Of a DNA stretch of 64,000 nt, positions 39,627-49,872 are shown piece after piece. The stretch lies in NCBI RefSeq assembly GCF_000224145.3, contig NC_020176.2, positions 1,302,693 through 1,366,692 of the forward strand, in the 5' to 3' direction. This DNA is from Ciona intestinalis (Eukaryota > Chordata > Ascidiacea > Phlebobranchia > Cionidae). Made by a program: the position numbers and the translations under genes. The notes beneath the pieces are model-generated. The model had not been told where the DNA came from, searched no databases, and was given only the letters and a program-made list of their open reading frames with translations. Position 1 is the first letter of the stretch. Each line of letters opens with the position of its first letter.

Positions 39627-41198
39627 TTAAAGCTGATTTCCGTCCAATGCTTCACTGGCTGGGCTTCCTTTAGTGGAATAAATTCGACGAACACGTGACC
39701 GAACATCTCTCCAGTAAGATGTCGAGTATACGAATGGATTGATGGAGCTATTTATTGGAATAGCAACGAATGTGTAAGCGGAAAATATCTTCGTCCAACC
39801 TTTAGTATACTCCTGGTAATCGCATCCACTTTGTTCGATCAAACTTGTCTCTATAACGTAATAAACAGATAGACAACATAAAGGAACCCATGACAGGAAG
39901 TCGGTTACAATGATAACCATTATTCGTCGCTGTAACGAGAAATTGTCTTGTTCTCGTTTATTCCGCCGTGTAGATTCGTCACAGTTTTTATTGTTTCCAA
40001 ATAAGCAAATGGCTTGTCTACATGAGAACGACGTTGTGGCATGTTTCCAAATTACGATATAAGCAATAGCTATGTAGAAAAACAAGATCAGGTTGTACGT
40101 TATGATTGCCATGGTCACTGGCATTGATCTGCTGCTAAATGGAACAAAATATCTTGACATACAAACGCTCTGTTCGTTGTAAAACCCAAAATAACTGAAA
40201 CTGCTGTCAGTGGAAATGATTCCAAGACGTTGTCCGACATAAATCATTTCGGTCCACGTCGGGCTTGGCGGTAAACTTATGACGTTACGAACGACATCAC
40301 CACAGTTAGCTTGTGCGAATTCAGTGGCCTGTTTTAATGTTTGAAAAAGGGAAGTGTAATGAATATCCGATTTCTCTGGGCATTGGACAAAGTAGGGTTG
40401 AACGTAATTGTTGAACACTGTGTGTATTGGTTCAATGTTGAGTAATGGTAAGACGGAGAGAAAGGTCCAGCTCGTCCAAGTTATTACTGTGGTAATTATA
40501 GCGCATTTAAACTGAGGATTTCGGGACTGGAATGGACACAAAATGCTTCGAAGCCTGTATGTTGTTATGATTGCGAGCAAGGTGACAGATACCTGACAAG
40601 ATACGAATGAAACTACACCCATTACGAAACACCACCGGTTTGAAAGCCACTTATATCTTTCGTCCAGATTGTACTGATATTGATAATAATGGTGAGCAAT
40701 TGCAAACAATGTCAGATAAAACCCCATTAAAAGATCAGCAAACGCAAGGTTTGTCACCAACCAAACGTGGATCTTTTCATTTTCAGTGAACGATCGAAAC
40801 TTTTTAGCAAACTTTCGGAAGCAATTGTAGATCACCATCATGTTGCCGACCACCGCAGTGATAGCGAGAATCCATATTAATATAAAGGTAAGAGGTTGAT
40901 AACCAACCGAGTGAAACGAAACATCATCGGTTGATTCTAACGTGTGTTCTTGACAATCATCTGGTGGTTGACATTGATCTCCGTAAAACGCGAACGCTCG
41001 TAACGTTTCATTTTGTTTAAACCATTTTGTGCAAACAAACGAAGGTCTCGTAACCGCTACATTTAAGCTTTGAAATTCAGATTGGATGACGTCACAATCA
41101 ATAGAAGGTTTAGCGATAAACTCGATAGGGATGACGTCATGTTTCACGCTTCTATTAACATAACTCACATTCCCACTAATTAAACACAACATGTCCAT
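39627..41198 (-). CDS. Class A GPCR, relaxin/LGR-type, single exon
   Basis: An uninterrupted frame of 523 residues. Seven hydrophobic helices are clear. TM1 ends GNMMVIYNCF; TM2 is NLAFADLLMGFYL, the pattern typical of glycoprotein-hormone and relaxin receptors (NLAxADFLMGxYL); TM6 is IVTDFLSWVPLC, matching their TDFLxWVP; and TM7 has NSSINPFVYS in place of NPxxY. The end of TM3 reads TTYRLRS, so the acidic residue of DRY/ERW is Thr. The extracellular N terminus is only about 110 residues, Cys-containing and N-glycosylatable (NVSYVNRS), with no leucine-rich repeats or LDLa module. The loop between TM4 and TM5 is very long (about 95 residues) and ends near YNEQSVC, as in relaxin receptors. An acceptor-like sequence lies just upstream of the ATG in an open frame, so a 5' exon carrying a signal peptide is possible. 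Ligand unknown. Confidence 0.85.
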   Translation of the reverse strand: MDMLCLISGNVSYVNRSVKHDVIPIEFIAKPSIDCDVIQSEFQSLNVAVTRPSFVCTKWFKQNETLRAFAFYGDQCQPPDDCQEHTLESTDDVSFHSVGYQPLTFILIWILAITAVVGNMMVIYNCFRKFAKKFRSFTENEKIHVWLVTNLAFADLLMGFYLTLFAIAHHYYQYQYNLDERYKWLSNRWCFVMGVVSFVSCQVSVTLLAIITTYRLRSILCPFQSRNPQFKCAIITTVITWTSWTFLSVLPLLNIEPIHTVFNNYVQPYFVQCPEKSDIHYTSLFQTLKQATEFAQANCGDVVRNVISLPPSPTWTEMIYVGQRLGIISTDSSFSYFGFYNEQSVCMSRYFVPFSSRSMPVTMAIITYNLILFFYIAIAYIVIWKHATTSFSCRQAICLFGNNKNCDESTRRNKREQDNFSLQRRIMVIIVTDFLSWVPLCCLSVYYVIETSLIEQSGCDYQEYTKGWTKIFSAYTFVAIPINSSINPFVYSTSYWRDVRSRVRRIYSTKGSPASEALDGNQL

Positions 41199-42206
41199 TC
41201 TAATTTGATAAATCTATAAATAAAAACATATGGAGTTTGGTTAATTAGTTATGATCGGTATACTGAACGCTGTTGTTGTTTAAGTAGCATTTAGTAAAAT
41301 CCCATAAAAGACGGGTAGTCAATTACGGTCTTTATACAATGATGAAGATTTAAAACATTCATATAGTACAATGGGGGAAGATGGGACACTTAAACACATA
41401 TTGCCAAATATTTCCAAAATCAAAATAGATGACAGTTTTTGGGTAATACCACGAATTAGTACTATCATTCCTTTATTAATTGACACCAATTTAATAAAAT
41501 ATAATAAAACACACGAGGAGTTATTTAGCGATCCGCACAACAGTTGAAATTTTACAAATTTGAAAACACACAGGATAAGATGAGACAGTTTAAAACCATT
41601 GTTAATTTTGATTATTAAGTGTATTTATAAATAGGAATATTCGTAAATAACACAAAATAATACTGTACACTTTGAAAATTGGGTCAAAACATTCCTTTTC
41701 TTGCCTTACTGATATAGTTTTTTTGATATGTTACCTATACATTATATTATTGCATAACAATGGTATTGTTTGAACGACAATGGGTAATGTTCGAACATAA
41801 ATGAATAAATATTGTATCCTACAAATGTATATGAACTTGTAATAACAGAAAATTGATAATAACTATTGATAAGTTTTTAGTTTTGCTACAAACTGGGTAT
41901 TACTACCATGTTTTTGGCACAAGCCACTTCTTATAAATTATCACCGAAAGCAAATGACTAAATTTCGAAGATTATTTAAAATATCATCTTTTTATCATAT
42001 ATATCAGTATATTATAGTTGAAAACCCCCTGAGGTATAAATTACTAAATTAAAAGCAAATCTTTCAAAGTTTGGCAATGAAAACATACAAAACTACAATG
42101 TGGGGGAAGATGGGACTCTAAATTGAAATGTATTTACATTAGCAGTATTCTGCAACTTGTAGTTAACCTACCGAATTTAACAGGCTGTGCTAGTTTCTTT
42201 GCCATG
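41199..42206. repeat. Intergenic AT-rich region with three directly repeated MITE-end motifs
   Basis: The motif gggggaagatgggac, or a close variant, occurs at about 41371, 41572 (ggataagatgagacag) and 42100, all in the same orientation. Each resembles one end of the palindromic MITE family but lacks the partner end, so these are fragments or a related family. No gene. Confidence 0.45.
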
Positions 42207-42390
42207 GGGTCCTACTAAAACACACCCGGCGGGGCCCGGTGGAAAAAATATACTAAAACACGCCCGGTGCGGGGCCCGGTGGGGCTCGGTGGGGCCCGGT
42301 GGAACCGGTGAGGACCCGGTAGAACCGGTCATACTAAAACACGCCCGGTGGGAGGCCCGGTGAGTATTTCGTGTAAAGGGAGCTTTCCCT

Positions 42391-42636
42391 ATGCAAGACC
42401 CACCAAAATGTGTGTGTGAAACAGAACATGTGAAAATATTAGAAGATATTGTCCGTCTTCAAAGCATAAAACGGACAATTTTCGGTGATAGAAATTACAT
42501 TCTTGCTTCGCACGTCACCGCAGTAACAAAATGTGCATGGGAAATAAAACATGATGATGAAAATGGACACGTAATTCGCAAGTTCTTTAATTATCGCTCT
42601 GGTAAAATAGAAACAAACGTGAGATCACGCGACTAA
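42391..42636 (+). CDS. Unrecognised 81-codon frame inside the transposon
   Basis: Starts inside the left inverted repeat and encodes a mixed charged/hydrophobic peptide including LEDIVRLQSIKRTIFGDRNY and KCAWEIKHDDENGHVIRKFF. Composition looks protein-like, but the frame is short and no motif is recognisable. It may be a transposase remnant, a captured exon, or chance. Low confidence that it is expressed. Confidence 0.25.
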   Translation: MQDPPKCVCETEHVKILEDIVRLQSIKRTIFGDRNYILASHVTAVTKCAWEIKHDDENGHVIRKFFNYRSGKIETNVRSRD

Positions 42637-42869
42637 GGGCTTATATTTCTACTTAAAGCTCGACAACGTGTCCGAATACGGAAAAGCCGAACACGGTAAC
42701 TAAAAGACCCATCATGTCTAATATTTACATATTATGTTTTAAAAGTTAGCCTACATTGTTCGTTTTTCAAAGTTTTTAATATTAAAACTCCAATTTTAAT
42801 AATAAAACTTCGATCAAGTATAAGTGTATGTATAGTACTGTGGCGTAAGGTAGGACACTTTTAGCACCT

Positions 42870-43066
42870 ATAGTATAGGGTGGGGGAAGATGGGACACCT
42901 CTTCATTCTGTTTTCTCGTCCGTTTTGATAGTAAATAAAGAACATTCAAAGAATTATAAAACCGTATTCTCGCGACTTCCATAGACTGTTGCTAACTGTT
43001 TAAAACACGAACAGAAAATTTGGATATATATGGTAAAGGTGTCCCGTCTTCCCCCGTCTTACTATA
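42870..43066. mobile_element. Palindromic MITE, copy b (nested in transposon)
   Basis: Same ends and interior as copy a (30812-31008): agggtgggggaagatgggac on the left and gtgtcccgtcttcccccg on the right. Fully inside the 42207-43536 element, so it inserted after that element. Confidence 0.75.
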
Positions 43067-43069
43067 ATA

Positions 43070-43230
43070 TTTAAATATCCTGATCGTGTTTTAAACAATG
43101 AACAACAGTCTAAAAAACAATTAACAACATAGTCGTGAGGACATGGTTTTATAATTCTTTGAATGTTCTTTGCTTACTACCAAATGGGACGAGAAATAGA
43201 ATGAAAAGGTGTCCCATCCTACCCCACCCC
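43070..43230. mobile_element. Palindromic MITE, copy c, inverted and truncated (nested)
   Basis: Reverse-oriented copy abutting copy b. It begins within the interior (atcctgatcgtgttttaaac, complement of the aacacgatcagg block of copy a) and ends with ggtgtcccatcctaccccac. One terminal repeat is missing, probably because the two copies arose by nested insertion or a local inversion. Confidence 0.7.
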
Positions 43231-44011
43231 CATTAACAAAAATCAACGAATAAACCTTTGCTAAAAATACAGTTCATTATGTAAGTGTACAACGAAACAA
43301 ACTTCGTACATCCATAATCAAAGTTAATTTTCAAAAACCTCAACTCGGGGGTCTCATTAGGCTAAAAATCTGTACACACATCACATTTTGGTGGATCTTG
43401 CATAGGGAAAGCTCCCACTGCACGAAGTACTCACCGGGCGTGTTTTAGTATGATTCGTACCACCGGGCCCCGCACCGGGCGTGTTTTAGTATATTTTTTT
43501 TCACCGGGCCCCGCCGGGCGTGTTTTAGTAGGACCGTTGCCATGTAACCTTCATATATATAACGTTAAACCGATATTTTTTTATTTTTTTATCTCAAATT
43601 AAAGTCATATTGACCCCTGCCTATTTTCTTCATGCTTATATCTAAGCGTTTTTACAAAACTAAACCTAGTTTTATGAGACAAAATCAAACTGTACGAAAT
43701 ATTCAAGGTTGTTTTATGAAGCTATAAAACTAGTTTAATCGTTTGCACGCGCAAACTAAAAAAATTCGTTGGCTTTACTATGATTTAGCGAGCATTAAAA
43801 AATAGCACCTTACTATTTCGCGATTTTTTACCTGTTAAAAGTATACTGTTTCTATTTTACATCTTTTTTTTAATATTTAAAAACAGTAATCAGCTTGACA
43901 GGCGTTTTATAAAGTCGTGATAATATTGTCGAATAATTCTGTAACCCTATATTCCTGATTATCATCAAATGGGGGTCCGTAAAAAGAAATTAAAAAAAAG
44001 TCTCGTCTGAC

Positions 44012-44126
44012 NNNNNNNNNNNNNNNNNNNNNNNNNNNNNNNNNNNNNNNNNNNNNNNNNNNNNNNNNNNNNNNNNNNNNNNNNNNNNNNNNNNNNNNNN
44101 NNNNNNNNNNNNNNNNNNNNNNNNNN
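44012..44126. other. Assembly gap (115 N)
   Basis: Run of N; no sequence. The true length of the missing DNA is unknown. Confidence 1.
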
Positions 44127-45307
44127 CCTCCGATAATTTCATAGAGGAGTCAAATTTATCGAACAGAAAACAAAGAAACTACTCTGAATAAAAAAAAAAC
44201 GCCCGAAGATACCACTGAACACCAAGTATACCAACCTGTACTAAATGACTATAATAGACCTTTGAATATTATATTGAACGTAAGATGCTGAATGTAAAAC
44301 CATTCCTTCTCAACTGGTAATTGTACACTCGAAAGTTTGCTTTAAGTACAACTCTTCACCGTCCGTATTAAATAATATAAAGTCGACCTTTTGCTTAGTG
44401 TTGCTTTATTCTCAAGGGATGCTGTTTCACACAAATAGAGACTGTAAAACTTGTTCATGTAATTGGGATAAATAGCGTGAAATTGGAATTTCACCCCCGA
44501 GAATAGTAAGCCAGCCCACCGATGTCATATTTTTCTTATATAACTTTGATTAGTATTCACAGATCAATTCAAGAATTTCTGATTTATGGACAATGAAAAT
44601 CATTGAAACGAATGTCATATCTGGTGATCTGCATAATTGAACCGTTCATGCAACTGAACAAGGAGAGTCCGTATGCATAAACACGTTAATAGTTACATCC
44701 GTGGTAACTCGTAAGCGGGCGTTTGAGTTTATAAAACAGAACATGAGGTCACGAAAATAGACATGGTTGTATACTGACATAGGGAAACAGATTTTGTTGT
44801 TTAATTAATGAAGTTAGCATCATTTAATTTACCGCAGGATTTTCAGTTGCGTAGTCGAACCTTCAATATCGGTACAGATCCCCAAACAAAATGCTTTTTT
44901 ATGATGTCTATCGAGCCCATGCGTTTGAATCGTTGTAAGAATACAGCTGGCACTGTTTAGGTTTTTTACCCTGTTTAGTTGCTCAGAAATTTCCACTTTG
45001 TAAAAATTCCCCTTAGACGTTATAAATATCAAACATCGACGAAACTGAACATTCAAATGAGTAAATCTGTCTACCAGGAATTGTTTCTAACGCTTTAATA
45101 TCAAGTTTAATATAAAATGGACCCGATTCTTTCAGATATCGCCCAAAGCATGTAATTTATAGTTTCCTCGATTTTAGCTTTATAACTGTAAATATCTGAA
45201 ATAGTCTACTATTTAATGTCAAACTCAAAATGTAAAGTATATATATTAATCTGAATTGTTGTTTTTAGATTGAAATTTAGAGAAACAGACCAAGAGTAAA
45301 GCCATTC
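44127..45307. other. Intergenic region upstream of the IRF gene
   Basis: No gene supported. A 3' SINE fragment lies at about 44690-44758 (gtggtaactcgtaagcgggc). The IRF promoter should be in the right half. Confidence 0.55.
44690..44758 (+). repeat. SINE 3'-end fragment
   Basis: Matches only the tail of the tRNA-headed SINE: gtggtaactcgtaagcgggc followed by a diverged ataaaacagaacatgaggtc. Confidence 0.55.
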
Positions 45308-48300
45308 ATGTTTAAACTCAAAATGTACTCTCCTTATTCAATGTGTGAAAGTTTTAGTTCTGATCGATTAAAAAACTCAGATAATCTTCAATTTAAACCT
45401 TGGCTGATCGAACAAATATCCAGTGGCAATTATCCTGGGTTGGAATGGATTGATTCCGAACAACAACGAGTGTTTAAACTTCCATGGACAAAGAAAAACT
45501 ATCCTGGGTGGGAAGACCATCATAAAATATTCAAAGTGAGTTTGTTTATTTTTTAATGTAACATATTGAACAATAATAAAGCTATTTAATGATATTTGGA
45601 AGGTATTAAGCAAGATATTAAGCAGTTTTGACCTTTTTTAATGCTTTAAAACTTACATGATTATTTGTTTTGAGGTTCACTTCGGGATTATTTAACAAAT
45701 AACAGACATTTAACCAAGCCCCTTAGTGTCTACAGTAGAATCAAAATCACTTTTCACATCAAAATGTACATATATATTTATTCTTTGGGTGATCTAGTGA
45801 GGTCTTTTTTGTAGAACACTGACCAAGGGTGTTGGAGTATTGGGCCAACTTTAATCCAAATTCCAGGTTCCAAGACATGTTGGACCTAAATCTTAAGTTT
45901 CATGAGCATGCCATGGCCATGCTATAGAATATAAAACAAACTAATGTATTCGCATGTTTACAATGGCTTCACAATCCCAGGCTTGGGCAGAGCATCGCTC
46001 GTTCATTCGTAACCAAAAGCCACCAACTCAGCATGTAAGTCTTATGAAAAGTAATTTCCGGACGATTCTTCGAAAATGTCGCGATCTTGAAGAACAAACC
46101 AATCTCCATCAACTTGGTCTTCAAACTGGAAACTATAAAGTTTATAAAGTTCTTACTCCTGAAGAAACTGGTAAATAATATACATATATATATAGTATTA
46201 ATGAGTAAAACTTACTATTGAACTGAATGGTGGTGATGTCTTCATTAATGGTAATACAAATGTACAAGATGTAAACTTTTTTTTTTGCTTCCCGACAACC
46301 TAAAATTAATAGTTTTTGTAGTTTAAAAACCAGCCCAGAAATAGAATGCATATTACAATTTTAGTTGTAACTTATGATGCTGCTTCTCCTTTTAGTGAAA
46401 GTTGTTTAAGTTTAATATTTCCAGCTGTTAAGAAAGGTAGGACAAAAGGAAGACAACAAACAGTTCAACCTGATATAGAAGAGGAGTACGGAACAGATAT
46501 TGTCGATGTGGAGATTTTGTCCGATGATATCTCAAATTGGATCCCAGGTTATTGGTTGTGCATGGTTTGTGACTGCTGATTGGTGGACTTTTGCTTTAGC
46601 AGTTACAAATCAAAATTATTAAGATGACTAAACCAACGTATATCACTACTTTCACAAATATGGTTGATGAACTTTTTCCATTTTAAAAAAATGGTTTTCC
46701 ATTTTTCAAAAATGAAACTTTTATTTGCATTAATGAAAATCGAAGAATGTGGAGAAAATGAATTGTGTTCTAAAATAGAAACCCCTTTTTTTTGTCGTTA
46801 AATTTTTTGGCGGGAAATTATTTTGTTTACAATGATAGATAAGGTTTGTTTACAGCTGAAAATATCGATTGATGGAAAATACTATTAACCCAGTTTCCAT
46901 TTGTTTAACTGGTTTTCTTCACAGATGTACACACCATACCTGATAACTGGGGTGCTCACAAAATTTCCAATGCTTTAAACATGGGAGTTATTCAAAATGA
47001 TCGATTGGGGGAAAAACGTGGGTCTTCCCCATCTGTGAGCGTGGAAGCCAAACGGAAATACCCCAGGTTAAGAGAGGTGAGCGTGTGAAAAGTAAATGTA
47101 CTTTTTTATAACATAGATTATTAATCCTTGACCATGTTCAATGCTATTTGTATTCTTTGTAAAACACACTTGGTAACTCATAATCAGGCATGAGGTGTGT
47201 GAAAGAGAACATCTGTGTTTGAACAACTGTCGTTGCCTCATCACACAAGAATAAGTTTCATATATTTTCAAACCACTTCTATGTTTGCCTCTATGACTTC
47301 GTGATTTTGCGAACCACTGGTTGAAAATATTAAATATAATTTTGTATGCAACATATAACCTGGTATACAATGTGGGCTGTTGCATGGCCTAAAAAAAAGC
47401 TAGTGGCTGCTTCATTGCATGTGTGTGTTCACAGCAAATCAAATTTACATTACACATCAGTTTAATCCGATATAAATCCACACAGCAGCAGCAAGAGGAA
47501 GAAGTGGTCGCACCACAGGACAGCTTCACTTATCATTTTACTGCTCCCATTAATGGGAACAAAATTGTTGAGGATTTTATACCAAAAGAAGTCGTCTTTC
47601 TTCCCGGAGCAACATTCTCCCAACCTGCTCCAGATGATGGTTTGATTCCGGTGGATGGGATGAAGGTGGAGGTTCATGAAGAGCAGTTGGAGGAGGACAA
47701 AGATGCAGATGGATTTAAAATGCTTCTTCATGCAGCGGAAATATCTGCAGGTATCTTTAAGATTCTCTTGGATTACAGTCTGCGCGCCCTGTGTATCTGT
47801 CGCTGCTTAATTGTAAGGAGGTTCACTGGATTACATAATCTACATTTTAAAATTTGATTAGGAAATACTGTATTGTGTTTTAACTGAATTTATAGTAGAC
47901 CATACCATAAATAAACTAAGTCGAGCATTTTAGCAAACACTTGTCCTAATTTAATGTAATGACTTGTTGGAAATGTTTTAACTTTCATACATTCATAGGT
48001 CCAACCAGGGAGCTGCACAACAAAGGAAATCGAGATATTTATCATTTGCTGGATATTCTTGGAATTCCACGTAAGTTATGATGTCATAATTCTTTTGTTA
48101 CATCACACACACCATTATGAAGACATCACACACACCATTAAAAACATCACACACACCATTAAAAATAGCCAGAAGTGTCTATTGCAAAGCACTAATTTAA
48201 ATGCAAATGTTTAATTAACTTTTAATACACTTGTGTCGAGTGCGTAAGACATACTAATATAAGTGCTTTATATTGGCAGTGAGGGAAAAATTAATGAAGG

Positions 48301-49024
48301 TTTCTATAGTCTTGTGTACAGCATAACTTGTATTTCACTTACAAAGTTTTTTTTAGGTGATGAATTACGTCAATATTCGTTGAGAGTCAAATACCAGCAA
48401 CATGAAGTTCTTGAGCGTGACTTGATGGAGATGAATCTTGGTTACCGCATCCACTATGGTGATCCGGATCAACAATGTTACCTCATGAAGATTGATGAAC
48501 CTCAGAGGAGCGAACTGATCGTTGATTTCGAAAGACCAGCAATTTCCCTTCCACAAGTTAAAACTATCGGAGGAAAGGGGACCAATGGGTTCCAGAAAGT
48601 CCTAAAGAACACGGATGCGGGCCTTGTCTTCACACAGGATGAGGATCACAACTTATTCTGCAAGCGACTCTGCCAGAGCAGAGTCTTCGCTTTCTCGAGG
48701 TACGGGGAAGACAACGATGACAAACATCCGATCAAACTTGAACGGGAAGCAACTGTCCTCCTTTTCAACTTAAACCTCTTCATCACTGATTGGATAAACT
48801 GCCTCAAAACCTCCAGGAAGAGAGAAGCCATTGATCACTCCATCCACCTCAGTCTTGGGAAGAAACCAGAAACAAGAAGGTGCAAAACTTTTATCGGATT
48901 AAAACTCATTCCTAAAGTTGCAGAGACTTTGCTTGCTTTGTTGACGACCGGTAATTCTGACTCTGTTGAAGTGAGTGTTGAAAACCAGCTTGATCAAGTA
49001 TTGCGGTTGTTTGATATTGATTAG
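45308..49024 (+). CDS. Interferon regulatory factor (IRF) transcription factor
   Basis: Seven exons: 45308-45535, 45981-46170, 46425-46547, 46925-47076, 47486-47750, 47999-48070, 48357-49024. All phases agree, giving 565 residues. The N-terminal DNA-binding domain has the five spaced tryptophans of the family: W32 (KPWLIEQI), W47 (GLEWID), W60 (LPWTKKN), W68 (GWEDHH) and W78 (AWAEHRSF), followed by MKSNFRTILRKCRDLEE. The C-terminal exon is an IRF-association domain (about 345-560): LRQYSLRVKYQQHEVLERDL near its start, later CQSRVFAFSRYGED and FLGL-like KTFIGLKLIPKVAETL. A long Gln/Glu-rich linker joins the two. The protein should bind GAAA-type response elements and dimerise through the association domain. 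Tunicate IRFs are divergent, so I do not assign it to a vertebrate member. An alternative start at the second Met (residue 6) is possible. Confidence 0.92.
47165..47240 (+). repeat. SINE 3'-end fragment in IRF intron 4
   Basis: Tail-only match: ggtaactcataatcaggcat, gaggtgtgtgaaagagaaca, then tgtttgaacaactgtcgttg. Confidence 0.6.
48101..48170. repeat. Short tandem repeat in IRF intron 6
   Basis: Three imperfect copies of a unit of about 22 bp built on catcacacacaccattaaaa, just downstream of exon 6. Confidence 0.7.
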
Positions 49025-49872
49025 ATCGCACAAGTTGTATAATTGAACATTATTGTGTTGCAACAATCACGGTTTAAAGAGAGGTTAATGATGTATTAAC
49101 GAGTAAGTTTATGATCAATTTAGTTACATGTGTAAATAGTTTCAATTCCATACATGGTTTATTTACAGTGATTATGGGAATACATTGTAAAAACAAAGTA
49201 TGTTGTTTCTATCTTTACATGTGCGGTAGTGCAATAGTAGTTTGTAGTGAGGTAACATTTATCAGTTTTTGAACAACTGACCGTGAGATTGCTATAAAAT
49301 GACATACACGTTAACGATAGATCTTATATAATGCGAAACTTCGTGTAGGAATGCAACAAACAACACGCATACAACTATGTTCATGTAACCCTGACTAACT
49401 CTCGCTGAATGACATTTAAACGTTGTTTTGAATCAAAACGAAGTCATTTTTTCTTCTGCGATCACAACCATACACTTATGTTTTCATAATCATACACTAT
49501 ACTATAGTATAGTCTACAGTTTAATCAGCTAGACTGTGGGCATAAGGCAAAACCATGGACCAAGTGCTCATTCTCTAAATGGCCAAACCGCAACTATTCT
49601 TAACTCTCTATACAGTTAAAGAACAGAATGAAACACGTCAATCATTGTATTGAGTAAATAACAATTAAAATTCGATTAAATATCACACGCATTGTGAATA
49701 AAACAAACTACCACTTATTAACTTTATGCACTGTTGCGTGATAACATGTCTTTGTGACGTCATGCCAACAACAACCCCACCGACCGCATGTATCTCTGCG
49801 TGGGAAAATACGTCAGTTAGGTCAATGTTTGTAACGTCATAATACACATTCTTGCGTCGTTTCCGACGAAAC
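49025..49872. other. Convergent 3' region between IRF and the trefoil gene
   Basis: Holds the 3' ends of IRF (plus) and the trefoil-domain gene (minus). One exact TGACGTCA near 49754. No other feature seen. Confidence 0.55.

Larger units (their letters stand above)
42207..43536. mobile_element. 1.33-kb DNA transposon with long compound inverted repeats, 8-bp target duplication
   Basis: The ends are gggtcctactaaaacac on the left and the complementary gtgttttagtaggaccg on the right. The direct repeat ttgccatg flanks the element (42199-42206 and 43537-43544). The inverted repeats run about 200 bp each. They are built from copies of tactaaaacacgcccggtg separated by GC-rich ggggcccggtg blocks, followed by a conserved stretch (ggagctttccctatgcaaga). 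An 8-bp duplication fits hAT-type elements among others. The interior holds an 81-codon frame (42391-42636) that I do not recognise and two nested MITEs. No transposase is evident, so it is non-autonomous as it stands. Confidence 0.8.

Noticed and set aside
41319-41540. 73-codon minus-strand frame
   Set aside because: Overlaps the MITE-end repeat region and has no protein features.
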